Positions 22,476 to 30,511 of a stretch of 47,531 nt of DNA are shown piece by piece (position 1 is the first letter of the stretch; every line of letters starts with the position of its first letter). This DNA is from Patescibacteria group bacterium. GTDB taxonomy: Bacteria > Patescibacteriota > Minisyncoccia > Moranbacterales > DUUL01. The stretch is from NCBI GenBank assembly GCA_015493225.1, contig WGDO01000037.1:1-47531 (forward strand), read 5' to 3'. The translations under genes and the position numbers were made by a program. Below the pieces are notes generated by a model that worked only from the letters and a program-made list of their open reading frames with translations, was not told the origin of the DNA and ran no database searches.

Positions 22476-23169
22476 TTGGGAAAAACACAAGTTTAATATG
22501 GTACGAATATTGAAAGATATTTATGAACATCCGCAGTTGGGGAGCTATCTTGGTTTTAAGGGCGGAACGGCTTGCAATTTTTTCTATGGCTTACCGCGTT
22601 ATTCGGTAGATTTAGATTTTGATTTATTAAATATAGAAAAAGAGGATTTTGTTTTTGAGGAAATCAAAATAATTTTAAGTAAATATTCAGAATTTGAGAT
22701 AAGAGAGGCTCGCATAAAACATTATACGATTTTTTTTCTTTTGAGTTATGGAAAAGGAGAACATACTGTTAAAATAGAAATCTCTCGCCGTCCGGCAAAA
22801 AGTAAATTTGTTGTAGAGGAATATTTAGGAATTCCGATGTTAGTGACTACGAAAGAAGATGCTTTTGCTAATAAATTAGTAGCGTTGTTGGATAGAAAAA
22901 AAGTGGCAATGCGTGATCTTTTCGATGTGCATTTTTTTCTTTCGGATAGTTGGGAAATTAATGAAAAAATTATTAAAGAAAAAACTGGAAAAGAATTAAA
23001 TGAATATTTGGATGATTGCGTTGAGTTTATCAATCAACTTTCTGTTAGAAGCATTTTGGATGGATTAGGTGAATTAATTAATCAAAGTCAAAAAGACTGG
23101 GTAAAGGACAAATTAAAAGATGATACAATTTTTTTGATAAAGGCTTATCAGGAAAGGTTTAAAAAATAG
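22468..23169 (+). CDS. AbiEii-type nucleotidyltransferase toxin
   Basis: The 233-residue protein has the DUF1814/AbiEii signature FKGGTACNFFYGLPRYSVDLDF (residues about 25-46 in part), in which SVDLDF holds the metal-binding aspartates. It also has the later motif VTTKEDAFANKLVALLDRKK and RDLFDVHFF. AbiEii proteins transfer nucleotides to tRNA or other targets and stop growth, often limiting phage. The start lies inside the antitoxin gene and shares its last codons. Confidence 0.87.
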   Translation: MLNWEKHKFNMVRILKDIYEHPQLGSYLGFKGGTACNFFYGLPRYSVDLDFDLLNIEKEDFVFEEIKIILSKYSEFEIREARIKHYTIFFLLSYGKGEHTVKIEISRRPAKSKFVVEEYLGIPMLVTTKEDAFANKLVALLDRKKVAMRDLFDVHFFLSDSWEINEKIIKEKTGKELNEYLDDCVEFINQLSVRSILDGLGELINQSQKDWVKDKLKDDTIFLIKAYQERFKK

Positions 23170-23177
23170 ACAAAGCA

Positions 23178-23690
23178 ATGCGGAAAATTATTTTTCAAGG
23201 AAAATATTTAACAATGTCCACGGAAAAAATTGACGGACATCTTTATGAGCGAGTAACTATGCGCGCCGGGGTGGCAGTTTTGCCTATTAAAAATAATAAA
23301 ATTTTATTTATTAAGGAATATCGTCCGCACGAGAAGAAAAGTAGTTTAAAATTATTAGGTGGCTGGATGGATAAAAAAGAAATGCGCCCTTTACAAATTG
23401 CCCAAGAAGAATTGCGAGAAGAAATTTCAATGAAAGCCAATAAGTGGAAATTGTTTTATAAATATGACACAAAAAATTATACTGTTGAGGAAACTAAAAC
23501 ATATTTCATCGCCGAAGACTTACAAGAACTCCCACCTCAAAAAAATCCAGATAGTGATATTGTAGAAGAAATTATTTTTTTAGATGAGAAAGATTTAAAA
23601 GAAAAATTATTAAACAAAGAAATTCTCTGGGACAAGGACATAACTGTAGCCCTAATGTTTTTTGAGGAACTAAAAAATAAAAATAAATAA
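23178..23690 (+). CDS. Nudix hydrolase, ADP-ribose pyrophosphatase-like
   Basis: The 170-residue protein has a Nudix region GGWMDKKEMRPLQIAQEELR followed by EEIS. The two catalytic glutamates of the EExxEE-type box are present, but the usual arginine and the final glycine are changed. Upstream, AGVAVLPIKNNKILFIKEYR matches ADP-ribose pyrophosphatases. The substrate is likely a nucleoside-diphosphate derivative. It is 8 bp after the AbiEii gene and possibly cotranscribed with it. Confidence 0.83.
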   Translation: MRKIIFQGKYLTMSTEKIDGHLYERVTMRAGVAVLPIKNNKILFIKEYRPHEKKSSLKLLGGWMDKKEMRPLQIAQEELREEISMKANKWKLFYKYDTKNYTVEETKTYFIAEDLQELPPQKNPDSDIVEEIIFLDEKDLKEKLLNKEILWDKDITVALMFFEELKNKNK

Positions 23691-23708
23691 TTATTAAATA
23701 AAAATAAA

Positions 23709-24647
23709 ATGAAAAATTTTAGTGAATGGACAGTAAAAACAGATATTCTTAAAGAGGAGGAGATGATTAAGGTTGAGGCAAAGGGAGAAAAAAGGGAGGG
23801 CAGTCTACCGATGTTATATATACCTGGATGGGGTGAGACTAGTCGTTCCACGCAACCGTTGCTGGAAGTTTTAGCTCAGGACAATGATGTTATTTCTTTT
23901 GATCAGCCCAGGGAAATGAGGGTTGATAAAAATATTGCTAAAGAAAAATTCAAAGGAACTTTTTCAGCCTTGCAACTGCAAAAAGCCCTTGCTGCAATTG
24001 ATACAATTGAGCAAGCAGGTTATACGCAGGTAGATGCCATTGGCTCATCAGAGGGAGGGATGATATTAACAATAGCTGCTTATTTAGCTCCAGAAAAATT
24101 TCGTAATATTACATTAGTATCGCCAGCAGGAATGATTGGCAAGGATTCTTTTTGGAAATTGATAAAAAGATTTGTGAAAGATAATGGTAGTCAAAATAAG
24201 AACAGACCTCTAGAACAACAAGAACAATTTGCAATTAGTACAAAAGATTTTGTTAAATTTGTAAAAGAAAATTTAACGCAGTCACTTAGAGAAATTAAAG
24301 AGATGTCAAAAGCTGATATAGTTGGTATGTTGGCTAGCTTACATAAAATAGGAATTAATATTGTTATAGTTAGCCACGTTGATGATAAGGTGTTTAATAG
24401 TGATTTAGTTCAGAGAGAGATTTCTAAAGGGTTAGTTGAGCGAAATGATAAAGGTAAAAATAATTTATTATTTGATGGTTTATATACAGTGATGTCTAAG
24501 GAAAAAGGGGAAAATGGAAAAATGCAGAGATATGAAGGTGGACATTCAGATATTAAATATGATAAAAATTTTCAAAAACAATTATTGGGAATAGTTCGTA
24601 CTTTATCTGACAAAAGTATTAAAAAGAAAACAACTAAGGGAAAATAA
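23709..24647 (+). CDS. Alpha/beta hydrolase
   Basis: The 312-residue protein has the elements of the fold: the oxyanion region LYIPGWGETSRSTQPLL, the nucleophile elbow AIGSSEGGMILTIAA with the serine about residue 115, and the C-terminal catalytic histidine in EGGHSDIKY. No signal peptide is seen. The substrate is unknown. It is the last gene of the accessory run and is followed by a terminator. Confidence 0.85.
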   Translation: MKNFSEWTVKTDILKEEEMIKVEAKGEKREGSLPMLYIPGWGETSRSTQPLLEVLAQDNDVISFDQPREMRVDKNIAKEKFKGTFSALQLQKALAAIDTIEQAGYTQVDAIGSSEGGMILTIAAYLAPEKFRNITLVSPAGMIGKDSFWKLIKRFVKDNGSQNKNRPLEQQEQFAISTKDFVKFVKENLTQSLREIKEMSKADIVGMLASLHKIGINIVIVSHVDDKVFNSDLVQREISKGLVERNDKGKNNLLFDGLYTVMSKEKGENGKMQRYEGGHSDIKYDKNFQKQLLGIVRTLSDKSIKKKTTKGK

Positions 24648-24698
24648 ACTATTAAATAATTAATTATTTTTAATAGTTTAGGCTGGCTGGGACTGACT

Positions 24699-24731
24699 GG
24701 ATATATAATTATTTGTATATCCGGTTTTTTA
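24699..24731 (+). terminator. Intrinsic terminator
   Basis: GGATATA (24699-24705) pairs with TATATCC (24716-24722), followed by GGTTTTTT. It ends the accessory run at 15.6-24.6 kb. Confidence 0.85.
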
Positions 24732-24798
24732 TTTTCCGAAGGTGTTTATTGTTAAAAATAGTCTTGTTAATACCCTTAAATAAGCGCATCCTGTGGTA

Positions 24799-24827
24799 TT
24801 GACAGGAGTCGCAAAGTATGCTATAAT
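24799..24827 (+). promoter_or_regulatory. Perfect consensus sigma-70 promoter
   Basis: TTGACA (24799-24804), 17 bp spacer, TATAAT (24822-24827). This is the best promoter match in the window and it does not lead into a protein gene. Confidence 0.9.
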
Positions 24828-24832
24828 GAGTT

Positions 24833-25127
24833 GTTATGGTGAGATGTTGGTTTATTTCCCCATAAAGTTCTTTTCCTGGAAACGCCTTATAAAAACTAGG
24901 TTTGGGAGGAATATTTTGTTGATCAAGAGGACCGCGGCATAAGACACTTTTGTTTTTTTGTGCGTCACAGCCCCGCCCGATAATCACTTAGTATTCTAAC
25001 CCATGAAGCTTGATAGGTGAACACTGCACGGTTTTTCCGTAGCGCCGTTGTGCTGACAGGCAAATACCTAGGGCGTTTTCAGGAATTTCTTTTGCTGGAC
25101 TGTAGTCATGCTATGGTCCAGCCAATT
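24833..25127 (+). ncRNA. Probable structured stable RNA of unknown class
   Basis: The region after the perfect promoter is richer in G+C than its surroundings and has no convincing ORF on the plus strand. It can form several hairpins: TTATGG/CCATAA near the 5' end, TTCCT/AGGAA about 24876-24917, GCACGG/CCGTTGTGC near 25030-25055 and the closing GCTGGAC/GTCCAGC (25093-25121). I compared it by eye with RNase P RNA, tmRNA, SRP RNA and 6S RNA. I found none of the diagnostic motifs (no GAGGAAAGUCC, no tRNA-like T-arm, no GGAAGGAAGCAG-type loop). A divergent 6S RNA is still possible. The 3' end is uncertain. Confidence 0.5.
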
Positions 25128-25199
25128 ATTAAATATTTCAAGATTGATAATTTTTTGGAGTATTTATAGTTGTTTTTACAAATTCGTAGACAAGGAGGG

Positions 25200-25217
25200 G
25201 AGATTGCTTGCAATCTC
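25200..25217. repeat. Short perfect palindrome
   Basis: GAGATTGC, TT, GCAATCTC. It lies in the gene-poor stretch 24648-25941. Confidence 0.5.
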
Positions 25218-25267
25218 ATTATCAATATCTGGTCCCTATAAATTATTCTTAAAACTAAGATTGGTAT

Positions 25268-25425
25268 GGACTGTTTCCAGGCTCCAATTTTTGCCAAAAT
25301 ATCCCAGTTTCGCTCAGTACTTGTCAAAAAAAGTTTGCAAATACACCATATTTACGCACTTTTTTTGACTTCGTTCTGAACGAAACTGGAAAATTTTCAT
25401 CAAAAATGGAGCCTGGAAACGGTCC
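25268..25425. repeat. 158 bp inverted-repeat element, MITE-like
   Basis: The ends are 19-base arms starting GGACTGTTTCCAGG and ending CCTGGAAACGGTCC (one mismatch). A second inner pair is CCAGTTTCG / CGAAACTGG, and a third is built from GTCAAAAAAAGT / ACTTTTTTTGAC. There is no ORF of substance inside. The layered arms suggest a non-autonomous mobile element or a large RNA hairpin. Confidence 0.7.
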
Positions 25426-25929
25426 AAAGTTTCGGCTTAGCCATTTCTCGGAAAGTATTATTCTCCGGAGTAATACGCAATTATTTTTTATAGTGTCATT
25501 TATGACAAAGCTATGAACTTTGTCTGCGAATTTATGAACGCTACGCTTTAATTTTAAATTTTAAATTTTAAATTTTAAATTTTAATTCTCATCCCTAAAC
25601 GGGAGATAAAAATTTTTAATATTTTAATTTTAAATTATTAAAACACTATACTGTATTTGTTAAATTGTATTTTATATAAAATAGTTTCCAAAAATTTGAT
25701 TAGATTCAGACGAGAATAACTAAGAGTAAATGAAATCAAATCAAATTTCTGGGAATTAATCCAGAGTTCTTTAAAAGTTAAAAACTACTATTTACAAACT
25801 ATCAACCTACTGTTTTTCAACTTACAGATTCCAATGTAGAATTTAATTTTTAGGCAATGTTGTCTATTAAATTAAATTTCACTAGGGGTCTGTAAAGCCC
25901 AAAACAGCCCCCCGTCCAAATATTGGGTT
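25426..25929. other. AT-rich stretch without genes
   Basis: It contains a (AAATTTT)5 tract around 25551-25586 and one copy of the dispersed word ATCCCTAAACGGGAGAT (25591-25607). The same word or its core is at 27691-27708 (inverted), 33403-33414 and 45831-45846 (inverted). I see no gene and no clear promoter. Confidence 0.5.
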
Positions 25930-25941
25930 GGAGGAAAAAAG

Positions 25942-26304
25942 ATGAAATTTTCTCAAATTTACAGGATGTGGCAGAAATTCAAGGCTTTGGAAAATGAGAT
26001 TCTTGGTTTGTCACCTACAACCAATGGAGATTTTCTCTGTATGGATGAATTTACGTGGGGCGAATTAAGGAAGGCTGAGGAAAAATTTAAAATAATCAAC
26101 AAGACAGTACACGATTATTTTAAAAGGTATGTTTTACAATACAATTTCAAGTATGGTGAAATCATAAAGACTTCAGTAAATTTTTACATAAAAAAAGACA
26201 ATCTTTGGATAAAAGTTGTCTATTATGTAAATGATGAGGGCTATCGAATTGATAGCATGGAGGAAAACGATGGTGAGGATATTTATTATCCATTAGCACA
26301 ATAG
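25942..26304 (+). CDS. ORFan protein with strong ribosome-binding site
   Basis: The 120-residue acidic and aromatic protein (DEFTWGELRKAEEKF in the middle, KKDNLWIKVVYYVNDEGYRI near the end) is not recognised. GGAGG at 25930-25934 is seven bases before the ATG, so the start is well supported. There is no clear terminator after it. It belongs to the same class of isolated, Shine-Dalgarno-led ORFans as 6870-7505. Confidence 0.65.
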   Translation: MKFSQIYRMWQKFKALENEILGLSPTTNGDFLCMDEFTWGELRKAEEKFKIINKTVHDYFKRYVLQYNFKYGEIIKTSVNFYIKKDNLWIKVVYYVNDEGYRIDSMEENDGEDIYYPLAQ

Positions 26305-26412
26305 GGATTTTTTAGCAGTAGTTTTTAATTGATTGAGATTTTGTATCGATCAGGGGTAAGAAAATAATTTTTAGTGGTTTTTAACCGCAAGTAAGAAGTA
26401 CCAGCCATGTGA

Positions 26413-26509
26413 TATAATGTTTCATGATTGGGTGGTTTAGTAGTCCACATAAAAAAACTAGCTTGTACATTAAAATTGAGGCACAACGCCTCCGCGGGAC
26501 TGGGCCGCG
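26413..26509 (+). promoter_or_regulatory. Extended -10 promoter followed by GC-rich hairpins
   Basis: TGATATAAT (26410-26418) is an extended -10 box preceded by CATG, as at 47345-47355. About 60 bp downstream are two adjacent GC-rich hairpins, GAGGC/GCCTC (26478-26492) and CGCGG/CCGCG (26493-26509). The spacer 26305-26829 has only weak minus-strand ORFs that I do not accept as genes. A small RNA is possible. Confidence 0.35.
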
Positions 26510-26770
26510 TGAGTAATCCCAAAAATGAGGATGGTTAGGTAGTTAATGACCATCGACATCATCCTCTCTTTTATTTCCCCACGAATTTTATTTCCCAAAA
26601 ATAAAATTGGTGGTGAATAGAGGAGATAATTAATTTTAGGTGTTTCGAAATTGTTGGAATGTTTGAAATTGGGAAGTAACTTCTGGTATAGCCCAGTACG
26701 AAAATTTTTCGGCTGGCCTTTTTTTGTTATTTTTATCAAAAATAAAGAAGCCTTGCTTCTTCATTTTTTT

Positions 26771-26803
26771 GTTCATAATAACACGACCGTGAGATAATGA
26801 TGA
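26771..26803 (-). repeat. CATCAT...CACGGTCGTG...ATTATGA repeat, inverted copy
   Basis: The minus strand reads CATCATTATCTCACGGTCGT followed by GTTATTATGAAC. Two copies in the other orientation lie at 41521-41556 and 41573-41607. Confidence 0.7.
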
Positions 26804-26829
26804 GGGGAGGGAGGGTTTTAATTGGGTAT

Positions 26830-27129
26830 TTAATATTGCAACAAAGCTATCCAATTGCGAGCGTTGTTGCTAAATCTGATAATCTCAACATTATTATTTT
26901 GTATTTTGTAAAATAAAATATAATTGCTGTATTTTATCACTGTTAAATAGCGGATATTTTTTAAAGTAGGATGATCAACGACAACTCCTAGTTGAGGACT
27001 TCTACTTAACAGTTTGCAGGTTTCTGTAATTTTAACTCTCACTTTATGAGCGATATCCGTATTGTCCTTTGCAATGTACTCTAAAGTTTCCCGTAAATCA
27101 ATTTTAGCCTGAGGCGTAAGTAAAAACAT
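26830..27129 (-). CDS. ParE/RelE-superfamily toxin
   Basis: From ATG 27129 (minus strand; 99 residues) the protein reads FLLTPQAKIDLRETLEYIAK at the start, with KVRVKITETCKLLSRSP and NIRYLTVIKYSNYILFYKI. This is the layout of ParE-type toxins (gyrase poisons) and related RelE nucleases. A longer frame from 27153 would overlap the antitoxin gene; the ATG directly after the antitoxin stop is more natural. It is the second gene of a toxin-antitoxin operon. Confidence 0.87.
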   Translation of the reverse strand: MFLLTPQAKIDLRETLEYIAKDNTDIAHKVRVKITETCKLLSRSPQLGVVVDHPTLKNIRYLTVIKYSNYILFYKIQNNNVEIIRFSNNARNWIALLQY

Positions 27130-27130
27130 A

Positions 27131-27388
27131 TTATTTTGCTTTATCAATAACATCAGTCATCCAATTATCCAAATCTTTAGCACTGAGTCTTTCTGATTTG
27201 CCAGAACGAAGCCCCTGTCTAATAAATAACTCAAACTGTTTTAGATCCTTTGTCCTTTTGATATCTTCTCGAATTAGGGTCTGCAAATAATCACTGGTAG
27301 ACGAAAAATTGTGAATTGTCGCCTGTACTTGAGCTTGCTTTTTCAGCTTAACCGGAATAGATAAATTTAAAGTAGTGCCTTGTGGCAT
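27131..27388 (-). CDS. ParD-like ribbon-helix-helix antitoxin
   Basis: The 85 residues start with a ribbon-helix-helix-like segment (TTLNLSIPVKLKKQAQVQA, residues 5-23), followed by SSTSDYLQTLIREDIKRT. The C-terminal half (FIRQGLRSGKSERLSAKDLD) fits ParD-family toxin-binding tails. It is the first gene of the operon, separated from the toxin by one base, and likely autoregulates the pair. Confidence 0.85.
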   Translation of the reverse strand: MPQGTTLNLSIPVKLKKQAQVQATIHNFSSTSDYLQTLIREDIKRTKDLKQFELFIRQGLRSGKSERLSAKDLDNWMTDVIDKAK

Positions 27389-27536
27389 TGTGGTAAAGTT
27401 AATTTTTAAGTAATTTAATTATAACACTTGCGCAATAATTAAGCAAACTAATTAAGCAAACTGTTTAAGTAGACTTGTTTAGGTAGGCCGTCTGCAGTCT
27501 TTTGCTTATAACTTCTTTCTCTACCAAGTCAGCTTC

Positions 27537-27578
27537 CCCGTTACGTCTAACTCACGGCCGTGAGTTAGACGTAACGGG
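27537..27578. repeat. Perfect 42 bp palindrome
   Basis: The two 21-base arms meet without a loop; the centre is CTCACGGCCGTGAG. It lies in the 537 bp spacer between the antitoxin promoter side and serS. Confidence 0.9.
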
Positions 27579-27782
27579 AATTGAACGGGAGGGGTAATAA
27601 TTTTGGCCACTCAATTAATTATTACATTGAATGTGGTGAGTAATTCGTAAATTTGGATAATAATCAAAATTCAAAATTTATAATTTTTTTATCTCCCGTT
27701 TAGGGATGATATTTAAAACTTCTAGCCCAAGGCTAATCTACCCGTCTGTCCATCCGGAGCGTGAGGGCGGAAAAATTTAAAA

Positions 27783-27844
27783 TTCTTAAAAACACCCCAA
27801 AGTTTTCGTTCCTCAAACTTTGACCCCCTTTACACAGGGGGTGG
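27783..27844 (+). repeat. Half element of the composite repeat (copy E)
   Basis: TTAAAAACACCCCAAAG, hairpin CAAAGTTT / AAACTTTG, then the end palindrome CCCCCTTTACACAGGGGG. It is closely similar to the stretch inserted in tsaD at 43310-43369. Confidence 0.8.
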
Positions 27845-27925
27845 AAGATGTTGTAGGCGCCAAATCTTGATAAATACCACCGAACAGGGTATACTTAAGG
27901 AGTAAAAGTATTAAATTAAACCAAA

Positions 27926-29233
27926 ATGTTAGACCCAAAGTTTATTAGAGAAAATTTAGAAGAAGTCAAAGAAGCTATTCGTAAAAAACGGGTAAAAGTT
28001 GATGTGGAAAAGTGGCTGGAATTAGATGAACAAAGAAAAGACTTGCAACAAAAGTTAGAAGAGAAAAAAGCGGAACAAAATAAGGCTTCCGCTCAAATTG
28101 CTCAGGCCAATGACGAGGAGAAGAAAAAAATAATTGCGGAAATGGGTTCTGTAAAAAAAGAGGCTCAGGTCATAGATAAAAAATTAGACAAAGTCAAAAC
28201 CGAGTGGCAGAAATTGTTGATGAATATTCCCAATGTTTGTTCGCCAAATATGCCAGAAGGAAAGGATGATACGGAAAATGTAGTTATCAAACAAGTTGGA
28301 GAAAAACCAGGGTTTGATTTTGAGGCTAGAGACCACGTTGAGCTGGGAGCTGCCTTGGATATCATAGATATTAAAACAGCAGCGGAAGTTTCCGGTTCAC
28401 GCTTTTTTTACTTAAAAAACGAAGCTGTTTTAATACAAATGGCCATTATTAATTTAGTATTTAGCACCCTGGGGGACAAAGAAATTATTGAAAAAATAAT
28501 CAAAGAAAATAATTTAAATTTAAAGGCCACACCATTTCAGCCAATTTTGCCACCAGTGATGATTAGAAATGAGGTCCAAGAAAAAATTCATCGGGTTTTT
28601 GGAGATCAAACCTATAAAATACAAAATGAAGATTTAAATTTGGTGGCTTCAGCGGAACATACTTTAGCTCCCTATTATATGGATAAAACTTTGAAACAAG
28701 AAGATTTGCCCAAAAGGTATATTGGTTATTCCACCGCCTTTCGTCAGGAGGCTGGCACCTACGGCAAAGATATGGGTGGAATTTTACGAACTCATCAATT
28801 TGATAAACTGGAAATGGAAAGTTTTACTGATACTGAAACCGGACTAGAGGAGCAAAAATTAATCGTTGCCCTCCAGGAATACCTAGTACAACAATTAAAC
28901 ATTCCTTATCAATTGGTGCATGTCTGTACCGGTGATACCGGCAAGCCGGATTATGATCAGTATGATATTGAATGTTGGATGCCGGCCCAAAACAAATATC
29001 GGGAAACTCACACTTCCGATTATATGACTGACTATCAAACCAGAGGCATTAAATCTTATTATAAAACCAAAGAGGGGGAGCGAAAATTATTACACACCAA
29101 CGACGCCACCGCCTTTGCCATTGGACGAATATTAATAGCTATTTTGGAAAATTACCAGCAGGAAGATGGTAGTGTTTTAATTCCGGAAGTATTACAAAAA
29201 TATATGGGAGGGAAGGAAATCATTGGAGGGTAA
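27926..29233 (+). CDS. serS: Seryl-tRNA synthetase
   Basis: SerS charges tRNA-Ser and tRNA-Sec. The 435-residue protein has the N-terminal two-helix coiled-coil arm (residues about 28-105, rich in K, E and Q) that contacts the long variable arm of tRNA-Ser. The class II core follows, with motif 2 FRQEAGTYGKDMGGILRTHQ followed by FDKLE, and motif 3 LHTNDATAFAIGRILIAILE. Length is normal. No Shine-Dalgarno site is seen before the ATG. A composite repeat begins 12 bp after the stop codon. Confidence 0.97.
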   Translation: MLDPKFIRENLEEVKEAIRKKRVKVDVEKWLELDEQRKDLQQKLEEKKAEQNKASAQIAQANDEEKKKIIAEMGSVKKEAQVIDKKLDKVKTEWQKLLMNIPNVCSPNMPEGKDDTENVVIKQVGEKPGFDFEARDHVELGAALDIIDIKTAAEVSGSRFFYLKNEAVLIQMAIINLVFSTLGDKEIIEKIIKENNLNLKATPFQPILPPVMIRNEVQEKIHRVFGDQTYKIQNEDLNLVASAEHTLAPYYMDKTLKQEDLPKRYIGYSTAFRQEAGTYGKDMGGILRTHQFDKLEMESFTDTETGLEEQKLIVALQEYLVQQLNIPYQLVHVCTGDTGKPDYDQYDIECWMPAQNKYRETHTSDYMTDYQTRGIKSYYKTKEGERKLLHTNDATAFAIGRILIAILENYQQEDGSVLIPEVLQKYMGGKEIIGG

Positions 29234-29244
29234 TTTTTTTAAGC

Positions 29245-29454
29245 ACCCCCTGTGTAAAGGGGGTCAAATTTTCTCAGTACTTTTATTTGGCAACGCAGTT
29301 GGCAAATAAAAGTACTGAGAAAATTTTTTGGGGGGGTCTGTTTATTACTTAAAAACCCCCGAAGCCTGAACAAATTCTTTTTATTCCGCTCCGCTAACGC
29401 TACGCGGACTAAAAAGAATTTGTCCAGCCTTCCGCCTCCTTTAAAAAAGGGGGC
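29245..29454 (+). repeat. Composite double-hairpin repeat, copy A
   Basis: Order: end palindrome CCCCCTGTGTAAAGGGGG; hairpin 1 with arms about 29 bases long (AAATTTTCTCAGTACTTTTA...) around GCA; linker TTAAAAACCCCCGAAGCCTG; hairpin 2 (ACAAATTCTTTTTA / TAAAAAGAATTTGT, inner CCGCT.../..GCGG); and the other end CCTCCTTTAAAAAAGGGGG. Its two hairpins and two ends define the family. Confidence 0.9.
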
Positions 29455-29515
29455 AGGAATTTTATGGACTTTATAGACTTTTGACTTTATAGACTTTATA
29501 GACTCATACAAAAAA

Positions 29516-30502
29516 ATGTTTAAAACAAAAAACAACAAAAGAAAATATCGGACAGAGAGGAGGGCACGGAAAATAAATTCCAAGAGAATTAGAAAAATAA
29601 AAAAGAAAAAGCCAAGCCCTCAGCGTCAAAAAATTAAAAAACCAATTAATTGGAAAAAAGTGGGAGTTGTATTTTTGGCAATCTGTTTTTTAGTATTAGT
29701 TGGCTGGGTATTATTCTTCTCACCAGCCTTACAAATCAATAACATAAAAGTCGATGGGTCTGACAATCAAAAACAAATAATCAATGAAGTGGATAAAATA
29801 AAACAGTCTTTTCTGTTTAATAAATTATCAAAAAATAATTTAATTTTATTTTCCAAGGCACAACTTATTAAGGATATTACCAAAGACAATATTAAAATTA
29901 AGAAAGTAGAAGTGGTCAAAGAATTCCCGGGTACTTTAATTATAAAAATTACCAAAAGAGAAAAATTGTTTCTTTGGCGATTTCCCAGTGGTTGTCAGCT
30001 CTATGATGAAGATGGAGTAAAAATCAAATCGACTGATTGTGCTGGTGGTGAGGACAATAAATTAACAGCCATTTGTCAAGATAATGATTTAACCAAGGGC
30101 TTAGAATGTTTGTCTATTAAGACCGATGATGACGTAAATAATTTTGATAAAAAAAATATTAAAGAAAAATCTCAGCTCGCCGGAAAGATTTTTAATTTTC
30201 TTAAACAAACAACTTATTTTAATTCCTCAATTTTAATAAGTATCCCCTCAGCCGTTACCGGGGAAATTAATGTAAAAAATTCCCAATATGGCAGTTTGTT
30301 ATTTGATGTTAACAATAACATAGATAAACAACTTAAAACTCTCAAGGCATTTTTGGAGCAAAAAATTTCTCTCAATGAATTACAACAAATGGATTATATT
30401 GATTTACGAATAAAAAATAAATTGATTTATAAATTTAAAGAAAGTTCAGAACTTAACAAAGACAAGAAAGAAAAAATGACGGATTATACACAAAATCATT
30501 AA
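29516..30502 (+). CDS. ftsQ: Cell division protein FtsQ/DivIB
   Basis: The 328-residue bitopic protein has a very basic cytoplasmic N-terminus (about 47 residues, many K and R), one membrane segment (VGVVFLAICFLVLVGWVLFF), and a POTRA domain (ALQINNIKVDGSDNQKQI, residues about 71-88). The FtsQ beta domain is around VEVVKEFPGTLIIKITKREK. FtsQ links early and late divisome proteins at the septum. It lies between two composite repeats and has no division genes next to it. Confidence 0.85.
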   Translation: MFKTKNNKRKYRTERRARKINSKRIRKIKKKKPSPQRQKIKKPINWKKVGVVFLAICFLVLVGWVLFFSPALQINNIKVDGSDNQKQIINEVDKIKQSFLFNKLSKNNLILFSKAQLIKDITKDNIKIKKVEVVKEFPGTLIIKITKREKLFLWRFPSGCQLYDEDGVKIKSTDCAGGEDNKLTAICQDNDLTKGLECLSIKTDDDVNNFDKKNIKEKSQLAGKIFNFLKQTTYFNSSILISIPSAVTGEINVKNSQYGSLLFDVNNNIDKQLKTLKAFLEQKISLNELQQMDYIDLRIKNKLIYKFKESSELNKDKKEKMTDYTQNH

Positions 30503-30511
30503 TTTTAAGTT

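Noticed and set aside
24709-24987. Minus-strand ORF of 92 codons opposite the RNA candidate
   Set aside because: No recognisable motif; it covers the terminator and the perfect plus-strand promoter, which are better explained as such.
24833-25127. Identification of the RNA as tmRNA, RNase P, SRP or 6S RNA
   Set aside because: I looked for the diagnostic conserved motifs of each and did not find them; a covariance search is needed before naming it.
26470-26854. Two minus-strand ORFs (89 and 72 codons)
   Set aside because: They overlap each other and repeats, read through GC-rich hairpins and show no domain or start signal.
26830-27153. Longer start of the ParE-like toxin at 27153
   Set aside because: It would overlap the antitoxin by 23 bp and add residues outside the domain; the ATG at 27129 directly after the antitoxin stop is more likely.
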